64,000 nt of DNA, from NCBI GenBank assembly GCA_050287725.1, contig JBNKCL010000065.1, forward strand, positions 1-64,000, in the 5' to 3' direction. The stretch is from CBFDBF01 sp050287725. GTDB taxonomy: Bacteria; Pseudomonadota; Gammaproteobacteria; Chromatiales; Chromatiaceae. The notes beneath the pieces are model-generated. The model ran no database searches, was not told where the DNA came from, and worked only from the letters and a program-made list of their open reading frames with translations. The position numbers and the translations under genes were made by a program. Below are positions 43,686 through 52,456 of this stretch, one piece after another. Every line of letters begins with the position of its first letter. Position 1 is the first letter of the stretch.

Positions 43686-45119
43686 ATGAAATCCCATCCG
43701 GCACAAAGCAAACATCCCTTGGTCTCCTACCGGTCGGCACACGAACTATTGTGGCCGATTCTTCTGGTAATGGCCGTCAGCCTGGCGACCATCGGTGCGC
43801 TGCTGCTGTTTGCCTTCAACACGCTGGATGCATCTTCCCGCGCCGGTTTGAAAGAGCGGGTGGGGGTGGCACTGGCCGTTGAAAGCGCCCGTCTGGAAGA
43901 GTTGTTGACCGAGTATACCTATTGGGACGAGGCGTACCGGAACCTGATCGTTCAGCCGGATCTGAAATGGGCGGACAATAACATCGGTTCTTACATGGCC
44001 GATAATCGGGGAATCGATTTTTCCCTGGCCGTAACCGGTGCCGGGAAGCTCAGTGTTGTGTTTGTGGCGGGCGAACCGGGGCGGTTGCCGCTGGAGGAGA
44101 TCCTGTCCGCGGGTCTTGCACGGTTACTGGAGAAGTGCCGTTCCGGTGACGGAAAACAACCGTTGCCCGCTTCCGGCTATATCGTTTTCAGCGGTGCGAC
44201 CTATTTGTTGGCGGTCGACCAGTTCGTGCCTGAGCAGGCGGAGGCTCCACCCCATGACGGTGCCTATCTGGCGGTGGCGAAACGGCTGGATCGTTCCATG
44301 ATCAATGAGATATCTCTGCGTTATCGGTTGCCGACGTTGCAACCGCTTTCGTCCGAAGCCGACCGGGACGGTCTGCAAACACTGACATTGGCCAATCCCA
44401 TGGGAGAGCCCGTTTTGCGGCTCGCCTGGTCCAGTCCTGCGCCTGCCTATGACCTGTTGGCGAGATTGCTGCCGTTGTTGGGGCTGGTTTCCCTGGTGAT
44501 GGCTTTATTGACCTGGTGGCTTCTCCGGGCGGAGGCGAAGCGCAGACGGGGTTATGAAAAATTGCTGCATAACCTGGCGATTACCGATTCGTTGACCGGC
44601 ATCTTTAATCGCCGGGAGTTTTTACGTTTGGCCGAAGGCGAGGTATACCGGAGTCGACGTTACGGTGATCCGATCTCTTTGATCATGCTGGATGTCGATC
44701 ACTTTAAACGCATTAATGATCTGTTTGGCCACAGTGTGGGCGACGAGGTGCTGGTGCGTCTGACGGCCGCCGTGAATAGCGGGTTGCGCAAGATCGATAT
44801 TTTCGGACGCATGGGGGGAGAGGAGTTTGCGATCATACTGCCGATGACCTCGGACAAACCGGCCATGGAGGTGGCTGAGCGTGTAAGAGAGGCGCTGACC
44901 GAGATGACATGCATCGTGGACGGGCAGGAGGTTCATGTCACGGCGAGTTTTGGGGTCGCCAGCTTGGGTGAGAAAGAGACTCTGAAGTCTCTGCTGGTGC
45001 GGGCGGATGATGCGCTATATAAAGCCAAACATCAGGGCCGTAATTGCAGCGTCCTGAACGAAGCGACACCCACGGAGATAACAGAAGAGAAAGGGGAGGT
45101 CTTTACGACCAATCCGTGA
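43686..45119 (+). CDS. CHASE4-type membrane diguanylate cyclase
   Basis: The 477-residue protein has an N-terminal helix (about 22-44), a periplasmic CHASE4-like domain (ESARLEELLTEYTYWDEAYRN), a second helix (about 255-280) and a GGDEF domain with GGEEF near residue 377 and an RKID inhibitory site five residues upstream. It makes cyclic di-GMP under periplasmic control. ATG 43686 follows GGTGGGG; ATG 43662 is possible. Confidence 0.92.
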   Translation: MKSHPAQSKHPLVSYRSAHELLWPILLVMAVSLATIGALLLFAFNTLDASSRAGLKERVGVALAVESARLEELLTEYTYWDEAYRNLIVQPDLKWADNNIGSYMADNRGIDFSLAVTGAGKLSVVFVAGEPGRLPLEEILSAGLARLLEKCRSGDGKQPLPASGYIVFSGATYLLAVDQFVPEQAEAPPHDGAYLAVAKRLDRSMINEISLRYRLPTLQPLSSEADRDGLQTLTLANPMGEPVLRLAWSSPAPAYDLLARLLPLLGLVSLVMALLTWWLLRAEAKRRRGYEKLLHNLAITDSLTGIFNRREFLRLAEGEVYRSRRYGDPISLIMLDVDHFKRINDLFGHSVGDEVLVRLTAAVNSGLRKIDIFGRMGGEEFAIILPMTSDKPAMEVAERVREALTEMTCIVDGQEVHVTASFGVASLGEKETLKSLLVRADDALYKAKHQGRNCSVLNEATPTEITEEKGEVFTTNP

Positions 45120-45146
45120 ACAACACGCGCCGGAAGGAGTGTGAAG

Positions 45147-45677
45147 TCAGTTTTGGTTTTTGGCGACAGTTTTTGCGGCGGGAGACAACAACGGCAGTAC
45201 CTCAAACTCGAAGGTCTCCTGGGTAAATGTGCCCCGATGGCGGTAGACAATCTTTCCTGTTGGATCGATGACTACGCTGTAGGGGATCATCCCGCTGGAA
45301 TTTCCCCACTCCGGCAGCAGCTTTGCGTTATTGGGTATCTCGGAGTCCGCGATCAGGATCGGATAGTTGATACTGAAAGTGCGGATAACATTGCGTATCG
45401 GTGTTTTCTTGTCGATACCGACGCCGATTACCTGGAGTTGGCGGTCGCCGTACTGCTGCTGCCACCGAATCAGGTCCGGTATTTCATATTGACAGGTAGG
45501 GCACCAGGAGGCCCAGAAATTCAGCAGTACGGTTTTTCCGCGCCACTCAGACAGCGAGCGGGGTTTGTTTTCCAGGTCGGGCAGGGTCAGGGACGGCGCG
45601 GACGATTCCCCGGCCGCTGCGAGGCCGGGGATCATCAGCATAGCCGCCACTAGCACGGCGGTGAATCGGATTGCCAT
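45147..45677 (-). CDS. TlpA-like periplasmic thiol-disulfide protein
   Basis: The 176-residue protein has a signal peptide (about residues 1-22) and a TlpA/ResA thioredoxin fold: LLNFWASWCPTCQYEIPDL (CPTC active site) and SSGMIPYSVVIDPTGKIVYR. Proteins of this type reduce apocytochrome Cys or other periplasmic thiols. It lies seven bases after the PpiC-like gene and downstream of a seven-haem cytochrome, which suggests a role in that protein's maturation (inference). Confidence 0.88.
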   Translation of the reverse strand: MAIRFTAVLVAAMLMIPGLAAAGESSAPSLTLPDLENKPRSLSEWRGKTVLLNFWASWCPTCQYEIPDLIRWQQQYGDRQLQVIGVGIDKKTPIRNVIRTFSINYPILIADSEIPNNAKLLPEWGNSSGMIPYSVVIDPTGKIVYRHRGTFTQETFEFEVLPLLSPAAKTVAKNQN

Positions 45678-45684
45678 CAGGGTG

Positions 45685-46959
45685 TTAGGGCTTCTCTGCG
45701 GCAGCCTGGGTATTCGCTGCCGGTTGTTGCTGTGTCATCGGCATCTTCCATTCCACCGGGTAGCGTGCCTGTAGCTCCTGCATCATTGCAGGGTAGTGTT
45801 CCAGGATCATTGCCTGGCGCACTCGGTCCGCTACCGCCTCATATGTTTTCTGGTAGGCCGGCTTCTGTTCCAGCACCTTGATGATATGGAATCCCTTCTG
45901 GGTCTGTACTACCGGACTCAGATCGCCTTCCGGAAGCGCAGCCAGTATCTTCTCTATCTCCGGCATGGCGCGGCCGACCGGGAGCCAGCCCATATCCCCG
46001 GCGTGTTTGCGGCCATAAGGGTCGATGCTGTTTTCGACCGCCAGCTCATAAAAGTTTCCGCCGTCGGTTAACTGTTTATGCAGTTGGTCGGCTTGTTTGC
46101 GGTCGGAGACCACGATCTGCAGGACATGACGCTGGGCCGGAATACGGCCGATCTCCGGATGTTGGGCAAAATAGGTCCGGGCCGCCCCATCGTTCGGCAC
46201 CCACTCATGTTCCAGCTGCGACATCAGCATGCCGGCCATGAGCTGATGACGATAGGATTGCAGACTTTCATCGACCTTCAGGCCGGCCTGTTCGGCGGCC
46301 CTGGACACCAACAAGGTATCCATGATGGAGGCGGCCTGCTCCTGCAGTTGGTCTGCATCCATTCCGTCGGCGCCCTTGATGTCGCGATAGCGTACCTGGC
46401 CGCCGTCAAAGCTGGCCAATACCGTGTCGGGAGCGGGTTTGCCGTCGGCATTCCCCTTTGAGACCGTGGCATGGTTCTGCGTGCGGAGTTGCTGCAAGGC
46501 GTCGCTTTTGCGCTTTTCGTAGCAAACACTGACGAGCTGGGACTTGGCGGCGGCTTCCGCGTCAGGTTGGTCCCGGTACTGCTTATGCAGTTCGGCGAGC
46601 TTGGCCTGGGGAGGAGTGCACTTTTCGCGCAGGTTTTGAATATAGGCCCGATAGAGCAGACCGTTGCGGTAATGCTCCACCTCGCTTTGAAACTCGGGGG
46701 TTTGGTCAACCTTGCGGGTTTTGGCTTCCAGATACAGCAGTTGTGAGGCAACCAAACCCTGCAGGATGATGCCGCGGAATGACGCCTGTTGCTCCTGGTC
46801 CATGGTGGGAAATTGGGTGGCGAAGGGGGAACTGGCAATCGCCCGTTCCAGATCGTCACTGTTGATGGTTTGATCGCCTATAACGGCGATCACCTGTGAG
46901 GCGGCGACCGGTCCGGCCAAAGCCAGCCCCAACAAGCATACGGTAAACATCTTCCGCAT
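45685..46959 (-). CDS. Periplasmic PpiC-type peptidylprolyl isomerase
   Basis: The 424-residue protein has a signal peptide (cleavage after VAAS, about residue 21), a SurA/PrsA-like helical N-terminal region (INSDDLERAIASSPFATQFP) and a parvulin domain (about residues 260-370, with RHVLQIVVSDRKQADQL, DPYGRKHAGDMGWLP and QTQKGFHIIKVLE). It probably folds an exported protein; the adjacent multihaem lipoprotein is an obvious candidate client. Confidence 0.87.
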   Translation of the reverse strand: MRKMFTVCLLGLALAGPVAASQVIAVIGDQTINSDDLERAIASSPFATQFPTMDQEQQASFRGIILQGLVASQLLYLEAKTRKVDQTPEFQSEVEHYRNGLLYRAYIQNLREKCTPPQAKLAELHKQYRDQPDAEAAAKSQLVSVCYEKRKSDALQQLRTQNHATVSKGNADGKPAPDTVLASFDGGQVRYRDIKGADGMDADQLQEQAASIMDTLLVSRAAEQAGLKVDESLQSYRHQLMAGMLMSQLEHEWVPNDGAARTYFAQHPEIGRIPAQRHVLQIVVSDRKQADQLHKQLTDGGNFYELAVENSIDPYGRKHAGDMGWLPVGRAMPEIEKILAALPEGDLSPVVQTQKGFHIIKVLEQKPAYQKTYEAVADRVRQAMILEHYPAMMQELQARYPVEWKMPMTQQQPAANTQAAAEKP

Positions 46960-46999
46960 AGGGGTACTACTCCTGACTGAATATTTACTGCAGAGAAAA

Positions 47000-47023
47000 G
47001 GCAGGGGGCCTGCGCCCCCTGCC
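47000..47023 (-). terminator. Rho-independent terminator of the multihaem cytochrome gene
   Basis: A perfect 10-bp stem (GGCAGGGGGC and complement) with a four-base loop. Read on the minus strand it is followed by TTTTCTCT. It separates the cytochrome gene from the PpiC-like gene, which then needs its own promoter or read-through. Confidence 0.75.
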
Positions 47024-47056
47024 GTGCTGCTTAACGATTATGGTAAGTCTCGAGAC

Positions 47057-49468
47057 TTATTCCTCGGGAATCTTACCGCCGAGATCCTGCGCACTGCCGT
47101 GCATCCATTGCAGTGCCAACTCAAAGTCGTTGAGGATCGGTTTGCCGTCCCAGGTGTGTTCCTTCTTGTCCGCAATCAGCGGTACACCCTTGTCGTTGGT
47201 GAAGTGGCAAGAGGCGCACTGCAGCGGTCCGTGCGAGCCGTCCGGGTTGTACTGCGCGGCCTGCTCGTAGGTGGTGACGTCGGTATTGGACGTAACCGGA
47301 TAGAGGCCGTGGATCGACTCGTGGCAGGACTGGCAGGCCAGACCGGCATGACCTTTGGTATAGCGCATCAGGCTGTACTTGCCGGGTTGGTTGATCGGAT
47401 AGGCAACGCCACCCTGACCTTCCACGAACGGTGCGGCATGACAGTCGGCGCAATGCGGAGCACCGGCTGACAGCCAATAGTCACGACCGTGTGAGGCGGC
47501 GTCGTACGGTACCGCCAGAGCGCCGGTCGCGCCTGCGGGCAGTGTCAGGGAGTTCGGGTCCACTGCCGGGTTGGCGGACAGAATGCTGACGTTGATATCA
47601 CCGTCTTCATCCTTGGTCACCATCGGGCCGTTACCCTTCAGGGCGATGATCGCAATATCGGGCACGGTGCGTTGCTTCGCCCAGGTCAACAAGATGCCGG
47701 ATTTGCCCGGGGTGTCTTGGCCTTTGCTGTCCGGCACGACCCTCGGGTCCATGTATTTCTCTTCCAGCTCTTGCTTGGATACGCCGATGGCGGCGGCAAT
47801 CTCGTCGAGCGACTTGTTGCGCAGGGTGGTGCCGGTCTGCCGGAAGGCGTTCTCCAGGTTGTCACGCTGATACAGTTCACGAGACAACTGGTTGTGACAG
47901 TTGGTGCACCACAGGCCCTTGCCGCCCTCGTCGTTTCCGATCCGGGAGACGTTCTCCTGCAGCCACTTGCCGATTGCGTTCAGGTGCTCCGGAGTACCGA
48001 CGCCGTCCTGCTCCTTGTTGCGGTTGGAGTGGACATCGCGGCCTACATAGCAACCACCGGCGGCATCCCGGTTGTCACCCTTGGCGTAAGCGTTCTTGCC
48101 GTCCGACGTGATCGGATAGCCGTCCATGCTACCGTCCTGGCGGTGCGCCGGATGGCAACCCTGGCAGGCACCGGTACGACCCTGGGCGTCGGCGAGCGGC
48201 TTTTTGGTCTGATGCACCGTATGGAGACCCTCGGTCAGTGCAGAGATCACTGTCTCTTCGCCGGTCTTCGGATCCTTGTGGGTTCCGGAAGCAAGCACGG
48301 CGATCACGTTGTCGGCATGACACTTCTGACACAGCACCGGATCGCGTCCCAGGCGGTTTCGCAACGAACGGCTGTTCGCGTCGTAGTTACTGGTGAAATC
48401 GGTACCGTGCTTGTCATCATGGATCTGCAGAATGGAGACCGCGGTCGCCTTCAGATCCGCGATCCAGTCGCTGGCGCCGATTCCTTTCCAGAACGCTTTT
48501 TCCTCTTTGTAGAGGGTGTACTTATCGCGGTTGGCGGTTTCGTTGCTGTGGCAGTTGGAGCAGTTCGGGATATCGATCGGGCTGGTGCCGACGAACTTCA
48601 CCGGCTTACCGCTGATCGAATCGATCACCGGCTCTTCGGTATCGGCATCGACCAGTTCCACCCATGCTTTCTGGAACGGCTGGATGTCACCCTCCGTTAT
48701 GGTAAACGGGTTCTTATGCATCACGGTGTCGGTAAACGGGGTCAACGGAAGACCCAGTGCATCCCAGATACCCGGGTTGGTCAGCACGATCGGTACATTA
48801 TCCAGCACCGGAGACTTGGTGTAGACGATGGTGCCCTTCTCGCCGGTGTAGTGCAGATGACCGCCGACCATCGGGCTCGGCACCGCGGCGCCGCCCGGAC
48901 CCATATCCTCCGGGATCGGGATCTGGATGCCGACGAACAGTTTTTCACTGTCCCTGCTGGTGCCCTTCGGGTTGGTACCCTTCAGGTCCTTATATACATA
49001 GAGATGGGTGAAGTAGGCGTTGGCAACGGTCTCATTTTTCTCGTACTTGCCGTCCCCGTTGATGTCGTAGGGTACGGTCCAGTAGGTGAGCTTGCTGCCT
49101 TCCGAATAGGTGTTGTCGATATGGCCATAGGCAAGCTTCATACGCCTGCGGCCGTCAACCACGACCGCGGGATCCTCCGGATCGGACTCCAACAGTTCCG
49201 GCATCTTGCGATCACCGGTGGCGGTCTTGATCACCTGGCTCTGAACGGAGTTATAGGGAGGTAACACGCAGCAGTAGCTGAAATCGAAGCCGGTGCAGTG
49301 CATGCCCAGCTCATAGTTAATACTGATGTTGTATTCGTTTTTCGGTTTGGCTGTGTCCATGCCGGCGGCCATGGATGACCCGCCTGATTGCATGGCAGCC
49401 TGCTTGGTTCCACACGCCGCCACCATTGCCGATACAATGGCCGCAGCGACGATTGCCTTTTTGCTCAT
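47057..49468 (-). CDS. Seven-haem c-type cytochrome lipoprotein
   Basis: The 803-residue protein has a lipoprotein signal (lipobox VAAC, Cys about 19) and seven CxxCH haem sites: CSNCH, CQKCH, CQGCH, CTNCH, CADCH, CQSCH and CASCH, all after residue 300. The N-terminal 300 residues are haem-free and begin with ELGMHCTGFDFSYCCVLPPY, which is unrecognised. It is probably an envelope electron carrier, perhaps for extracellular electron transfer. It is long for its haem number. A TlpA and a PpiC protein are encoded downstream. Confidence 0.9.
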   Translation of the reverse strand: MSKKAIVAAAIVSAMVAACGTKQAAMQSGGSSMAAGMDTAKPKNEYNISINYELGMHCTGFDFSYCCVLPPYNSVQSQVIKTATGDRKMPELLESDPEDPAVVVDGRRRMKLAYGHIDNTYSEGSKLTYWTVPYDINGDGKYEKNETVANAYFTHLYVYKDLKGTNPKGTSRDSEKLFVGIQIPIPEDMGPGGAAVPSPMVGGHLHYTGEKGTIVYTKSPVLDNVPIVLTNPGIWDALGLPLTPFTDTVMHKNPFTITEGDIQPFQKAWVELVDADTEEPVIDSISGKPVKFVGTSPIDIPNCSNCHSNETANRDKYTLYKEEKAFWKGIGASDWIADLKATAVSILQIHDDKHGTDFTSNYDANSRSLRNRLGRDPVLCQKCHADNVIAVLASGTHKDPKTGEETVISALTEGLHTVHQTKKPLADAQGRTGACQGCHPAHRQDGSMDGYPITSDGKNAYAKGDNRDAAGGCYVGRDVHSNRNKEQDGVGTPEHLNAIGKWLQENVSRIGNDEGGKGLWCTNCHNQLSRELYQRDNLENAFRQTGTTLRNKSLDEIAAAIGVSKQELEEKYMDPRVVPDSKGQDTPGKSGILLTWAKQRTVPDIAIIALKGNGPMVTKDEDGDINVSILSANPAVDPNSLTLPAGATGALAVPYDAASHGRDYWLSAGAPHCADCHAAPFVEGQGGVAYPINQPGKYSLMRYTKGHAGLACQSCHESIHGLYPVTSNTDVTTYEQAAQYNPDGSHGPLQCASCHFTNDKGVPLIADKKEHTWDGKPILNDFELALQWMHGSAQDLGGKIPEE

Positions 49469-49745
49469 CGCCGACTCTCCTTCTTTGGTTAATCCCAGAA
49501 TCGCTCGGGGATAAAATATTTATTTAAATAATTATTTTTTCACGGCGTGTTTATTGATTGAATGCCGTGCTGTTACTACTTCCATCCGTGAATATGCTAA
49601 CAAAAGCACATTAGAATGGAAATTGCAACGAACCATAAGTTGGCGATTATATTAGTAAATGCTGTTGCAGTACCCATCTTCTGATTTGGTAACATTTTTT
49701 TCCAGGCCGGAAAAAATGCGGGCAACAGGGGATGAAGTGATCCTT

Positions 49746-50885
49746 TTATCCCGTTAGCGTCGGATGAGGGCGAAGCGGTTTTCCGGTGGCCGGTCCGTTT
49801 TGGGGAGGCGGTGCGATTCCCTCCACCTCAATGGTGATATGGGTGACCCGCGGCAGTTGCGCGCGCACCCGCTGTTCCAGTTCGTCGATGATCTGTTCGG
49901 TTCGGGCGAGGGTGGCTTGGACCGCCGCACGGGCCTCCGCATAGCAACGAATTTCTTCATTCTCACGGCGGTGGTGCGGAATCAGTTCCAGGATCGCCTT
50001 CCGTTCCACATCCATACGATTATGCAGGTCCGGCACCAGCGCCTCTTCGCGTAATTCGATCTCAGCCACCAATACGGTGTGATGTTGGTCGATGATGATA
50101 GAACGCAGGTCGTGGCAGCGTTCGATTTCGCCGTGTTCCTTTGCAACTCGCAGGAACAGCACCTCCGCCTCGGCGTCGCGCATGTCGGCCAGGAAACGCA
50201 TATTGGTCCAGCCCAGATAGAACGCCACCACTCCTAACATCGCGGCGATCAGGGCGGAAAAGAGAATATCCCACGCCGCTTGGCCGGTCAGGGCGGCCAG
50301 GCCGACGCCGAGTGCTGCGAACAGCAACCCGAGCATCGCCACCGAGTCTTCCAGCACCACCGCCACCAGGGTGGGGTCGCTGGCGGCCATCAGGTAACGG
50401 AATGGGTTGCGATGGCCATCCCGGCGCATGCTGGCCAGGAACTCCCGCGTGGCGACCAGGAAGGAGTAGCCTTCCAGCAGGAGCGCGATTCCCAGCACCA
50501 GGAGATTCAGCGTCAGCGGCGAGATCGTGATCCCAAGCAGTTCCGCCGCGGAAGCGGTCTCCGCTTCCCCCAATTTGTGCCAACTGTGCCAGGCGTGCGC
50601 CAGCCCCAATCCGGAGCCGATCGAAAACAGCCCGATGGCGCTCCAGAGATTCCAGAGATAGCGTTTCTGGCCGTGACCGAAGGCGTAGGTTGCATCCGCC
50701 GGTCGCTCCGCCTCCCGCAGCCCGAAGAAAAGAAAACCCTGGTTCAGGGTATCCATCAGGGAGTGGACCGCCTCGTTCATCATGGCGACCGATCCGGCGG
50801 TCAGGGCGGTCAGGAATTTGATGACGGTAACGACAGCGTTAGAGAAAATGGCGGTGATCACCGCCTTTTTTGAACCATGGGCCAT
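49746..50885 (-). CDS. Cation diffusion facilitator family transporter
   Basis: The 379-residue protein has five to six N-terminal helices and CDF elements: MMNEAVHSLMDTLNQGFLFF (the metal-site H-x3-D on helix 2) and VVLEDSVAMLGLLFAALGV on helix 5, then a cytoplasmic domain. The helix 2 motif reads HSLMD, with N-Q in place of the usual G-N-D, as in some Mn/Fe-type relatives. It exports divalent metal against protons. It starts 32 bases after argA. Confidence 0.85.
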   Translation of the reverse strand: MAHGSKKAVITAIFSNAVVTVIKFLTALTAGSVAMMNEAVHSLMDTLNQGFLFFGLREAERPADATYAFGHGQKRYLWNLWSAIGLFSIGSGLGLAHAWHSWHKLGEAETASAAELLGITISPLTLNLLVLGIALLLEGYSFLVATREFLASMRRDGHRNPFRYLMAASDPTLVAVVLEDSVAMLGLLFAALGVGLAALTGQAAWDILFSALIAAMLGVVAFYLGWTNMRFLADMRDAEAEVLFLRVAKEHGEIERCHDLRSIIIDQHHTVLVAEIELREEALVPDLHNRMDVERKAILELIPHHRRENEEIRCYAEARAAVQATLARTEQIIDELEQRVRAQLPRVTHITIEVEGIAPPPQNGPATGKPLRPHPTLTG

Positions 50886-50917
50886 GGGTGCTCTCTTCGT
50901 TAATCAGGCCGCAAGGA

Positions 50918-52249
50918 TCAGCCCAGGGGTTTGATGAATACTTTGGAGTTCCGCTGGAAGTTGTAGAGCTCGCGCCGTTTTACCGGCAGCGATTTCAGGG
51001 GGGTGGGACGAAATCCCCGCTCCCGGAACCAGTGTGCGGTCTGGGTGGTGAGTACGAACAGTTGCTCCACGGCCCGCTCCCGGGCTAGCCGTTCCAGGCG
51101 GGACAATAGTTTGTCGCCATGCCCCCGGTTGCGATAGTCGGGGTGCACCGCGAGGCAGGCCAGTTCCGCCATCCGCTCCTTCGGGTAGTGGTAGAGGGCG
51201 GCGCAGCCGATCACCGTGCCGTCCCGTTCCGCCACCGTGAAGTGGTCGATCTCGGTCTCCAGCAGTTCCCGCGGGCGGCGCACCAGGACCCCGGCCTCCT
51301 CCAGGGGTGCCAGGAGCTCCAGGATTCCCACCACATCGCCCAAGCGGGCCGGACGGATCTCCTCATAGGGCTCCGCAGTGACCAGGGTGCCGACGCCGTC
51401 CCGGGTGAACAGTTCCAGCAGCACCCCGCCGTCCAGCCGTTCGGCGATCAAATGGGCGCGCGATACACCGCTGCGACAGGCGGTGGCGGCGTTGCGTAAC
51501 TGCTGGATCAAATCTTCCGGCATGCCGGGGCGTCTTTTCATCAGCGTATCCACATCGGCCGGCAGCAGGCTGGGCAACACCTTTCCGCGGGAGTCGACCA
51601 GACCCTTGCCGCTTGCCAGAAAGATCAGCTTATCCGCCCGCAGGGCGACCGCCACCGCTCCGCCTACGTCGGCGGCGCTCAGGTTGAACACCTCGCCGGT
51701 GGCGGAGTAGCCGAGCGGCGGGATCAGGACCACGGCGCCCCCTTGCGCTGCCTGGTGGATCGCCTCCGCGTCGATGCGCCGCACCTCACCGGTGTGGCAG
51801 TAGTCGATGCCGTCCCGTACGCCGATCGGCTTGGCGGTAACGAAGTTGCCGGAGCAGACCCGGATGCGGGCGTCGCTGATGGGGGTGTTGGCGAGGCCCA
51901 TGGAGAGCAGCCCTTCGATCTCCACCCGTACCGCACCGGCCGCTTCCTTGACGCAGCCCAGTGCCGCGTCGTCGGTAATCCGCAACCCGTTGGCATACTT
52001 CATCTCGATCCGGCGCAGTTTCAGCCGCTCCTCGATCTGGGGACGCGCGCCGTGCACCAGCACCACCCGGATCCCCAGGCCGTGCAACAGCGCCAGATCA
52101 TGGACCAGGTTGGGAAAGCCGGCGTCCGCCACCGCCTCGCCCCCGATGACGATGACGAAGGTCCGGCCGCGATGGGCGTGGATATAGGGCGACGAACTGC
52201 GAAACCAGTCGACGAACTGTTCCTGTTCTGCGGCCTTGTTCTTTTTCAC
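50918..52249 (-). CDS. argA: Amino-acid N-acetyltransferase (N-acetylglutamate synthase)
   Basis: The 443-residue enzyme joins an amino-acid-kinase-like domain (about residues 25-280, with FVIVIGGEAV and LVHGARPQIEERL) to a GNAT domain (about 300-440, with AVHPDYRNRGHGDKLLSRLE). It makes N-acetylglutamate, the first step of arginine synthesis, and is normally inhibited by arginine at the kinase-like domain. The start is GTG 52249. Length equals E. coli ArgA. Confidence 0.95.
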   Translation of the reverse strand: MKKNKAAEQEQFVDWFRSSSPYIHAHRGRTFVIVIGGEAVADAGFPNLVHDLALLHGLGIRVVLVHGARPQIEERLKLRRIEMKYANGLRITDDAALGCVKEAAGAVRVEIEGLLSMGLANTPISDARIRVCSGNFVTAKPIGVRDGIDYCHTGEVRRIDAEAIHQAAQGGAVVLIPPLGYSATGEVFNLSAADVGGAVAVALRADKLIFLASGKGLVDSRGKVLPSLLPADVDTLMKRRPGMPEDLIQQLRNAATACRSGVSRAHLIAERLDGGVLLELFTRDGVGTLVTAEPYEEIRPARLGDVVGILELLAPLEEAGVLVRRPRELLETEIDHFTVAERDGTVIGCAALYHYPKERMAELACLAVHPDYRNRGHGDKLLSRLERLARERAVEQLFVLTTQTAHWFRERGFRPTPLKSLPVKRRELYNFQRNSKVFIKPLG

Positions 52250-52456
52250 CGGCGTGTTGTTCCCAGTCGAAAGAGGTTTGGCAGGAAGATACTGCCTAAG
52301 CCCTAATTAAAGCGCCAACCGGGGTGGATTGTCACGGTTTTATAGAAATTTCCTGCGATCAAAGTCACCGGATCGGCGTCGTGACTCCGGTACCGAGCCG
52401 CCGAAAAATAATGGATAATAATCCGACGCAACGAACAACCCGATTTGGAGATCGTC

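Noticed and set aside
47672..49264. Plus-strand frame (530 codons) opposite the multihaem cytochrome
   Set aside because: The minus strand has signal peptide, lipobox and seven haem sites; the plus frame has none of these.
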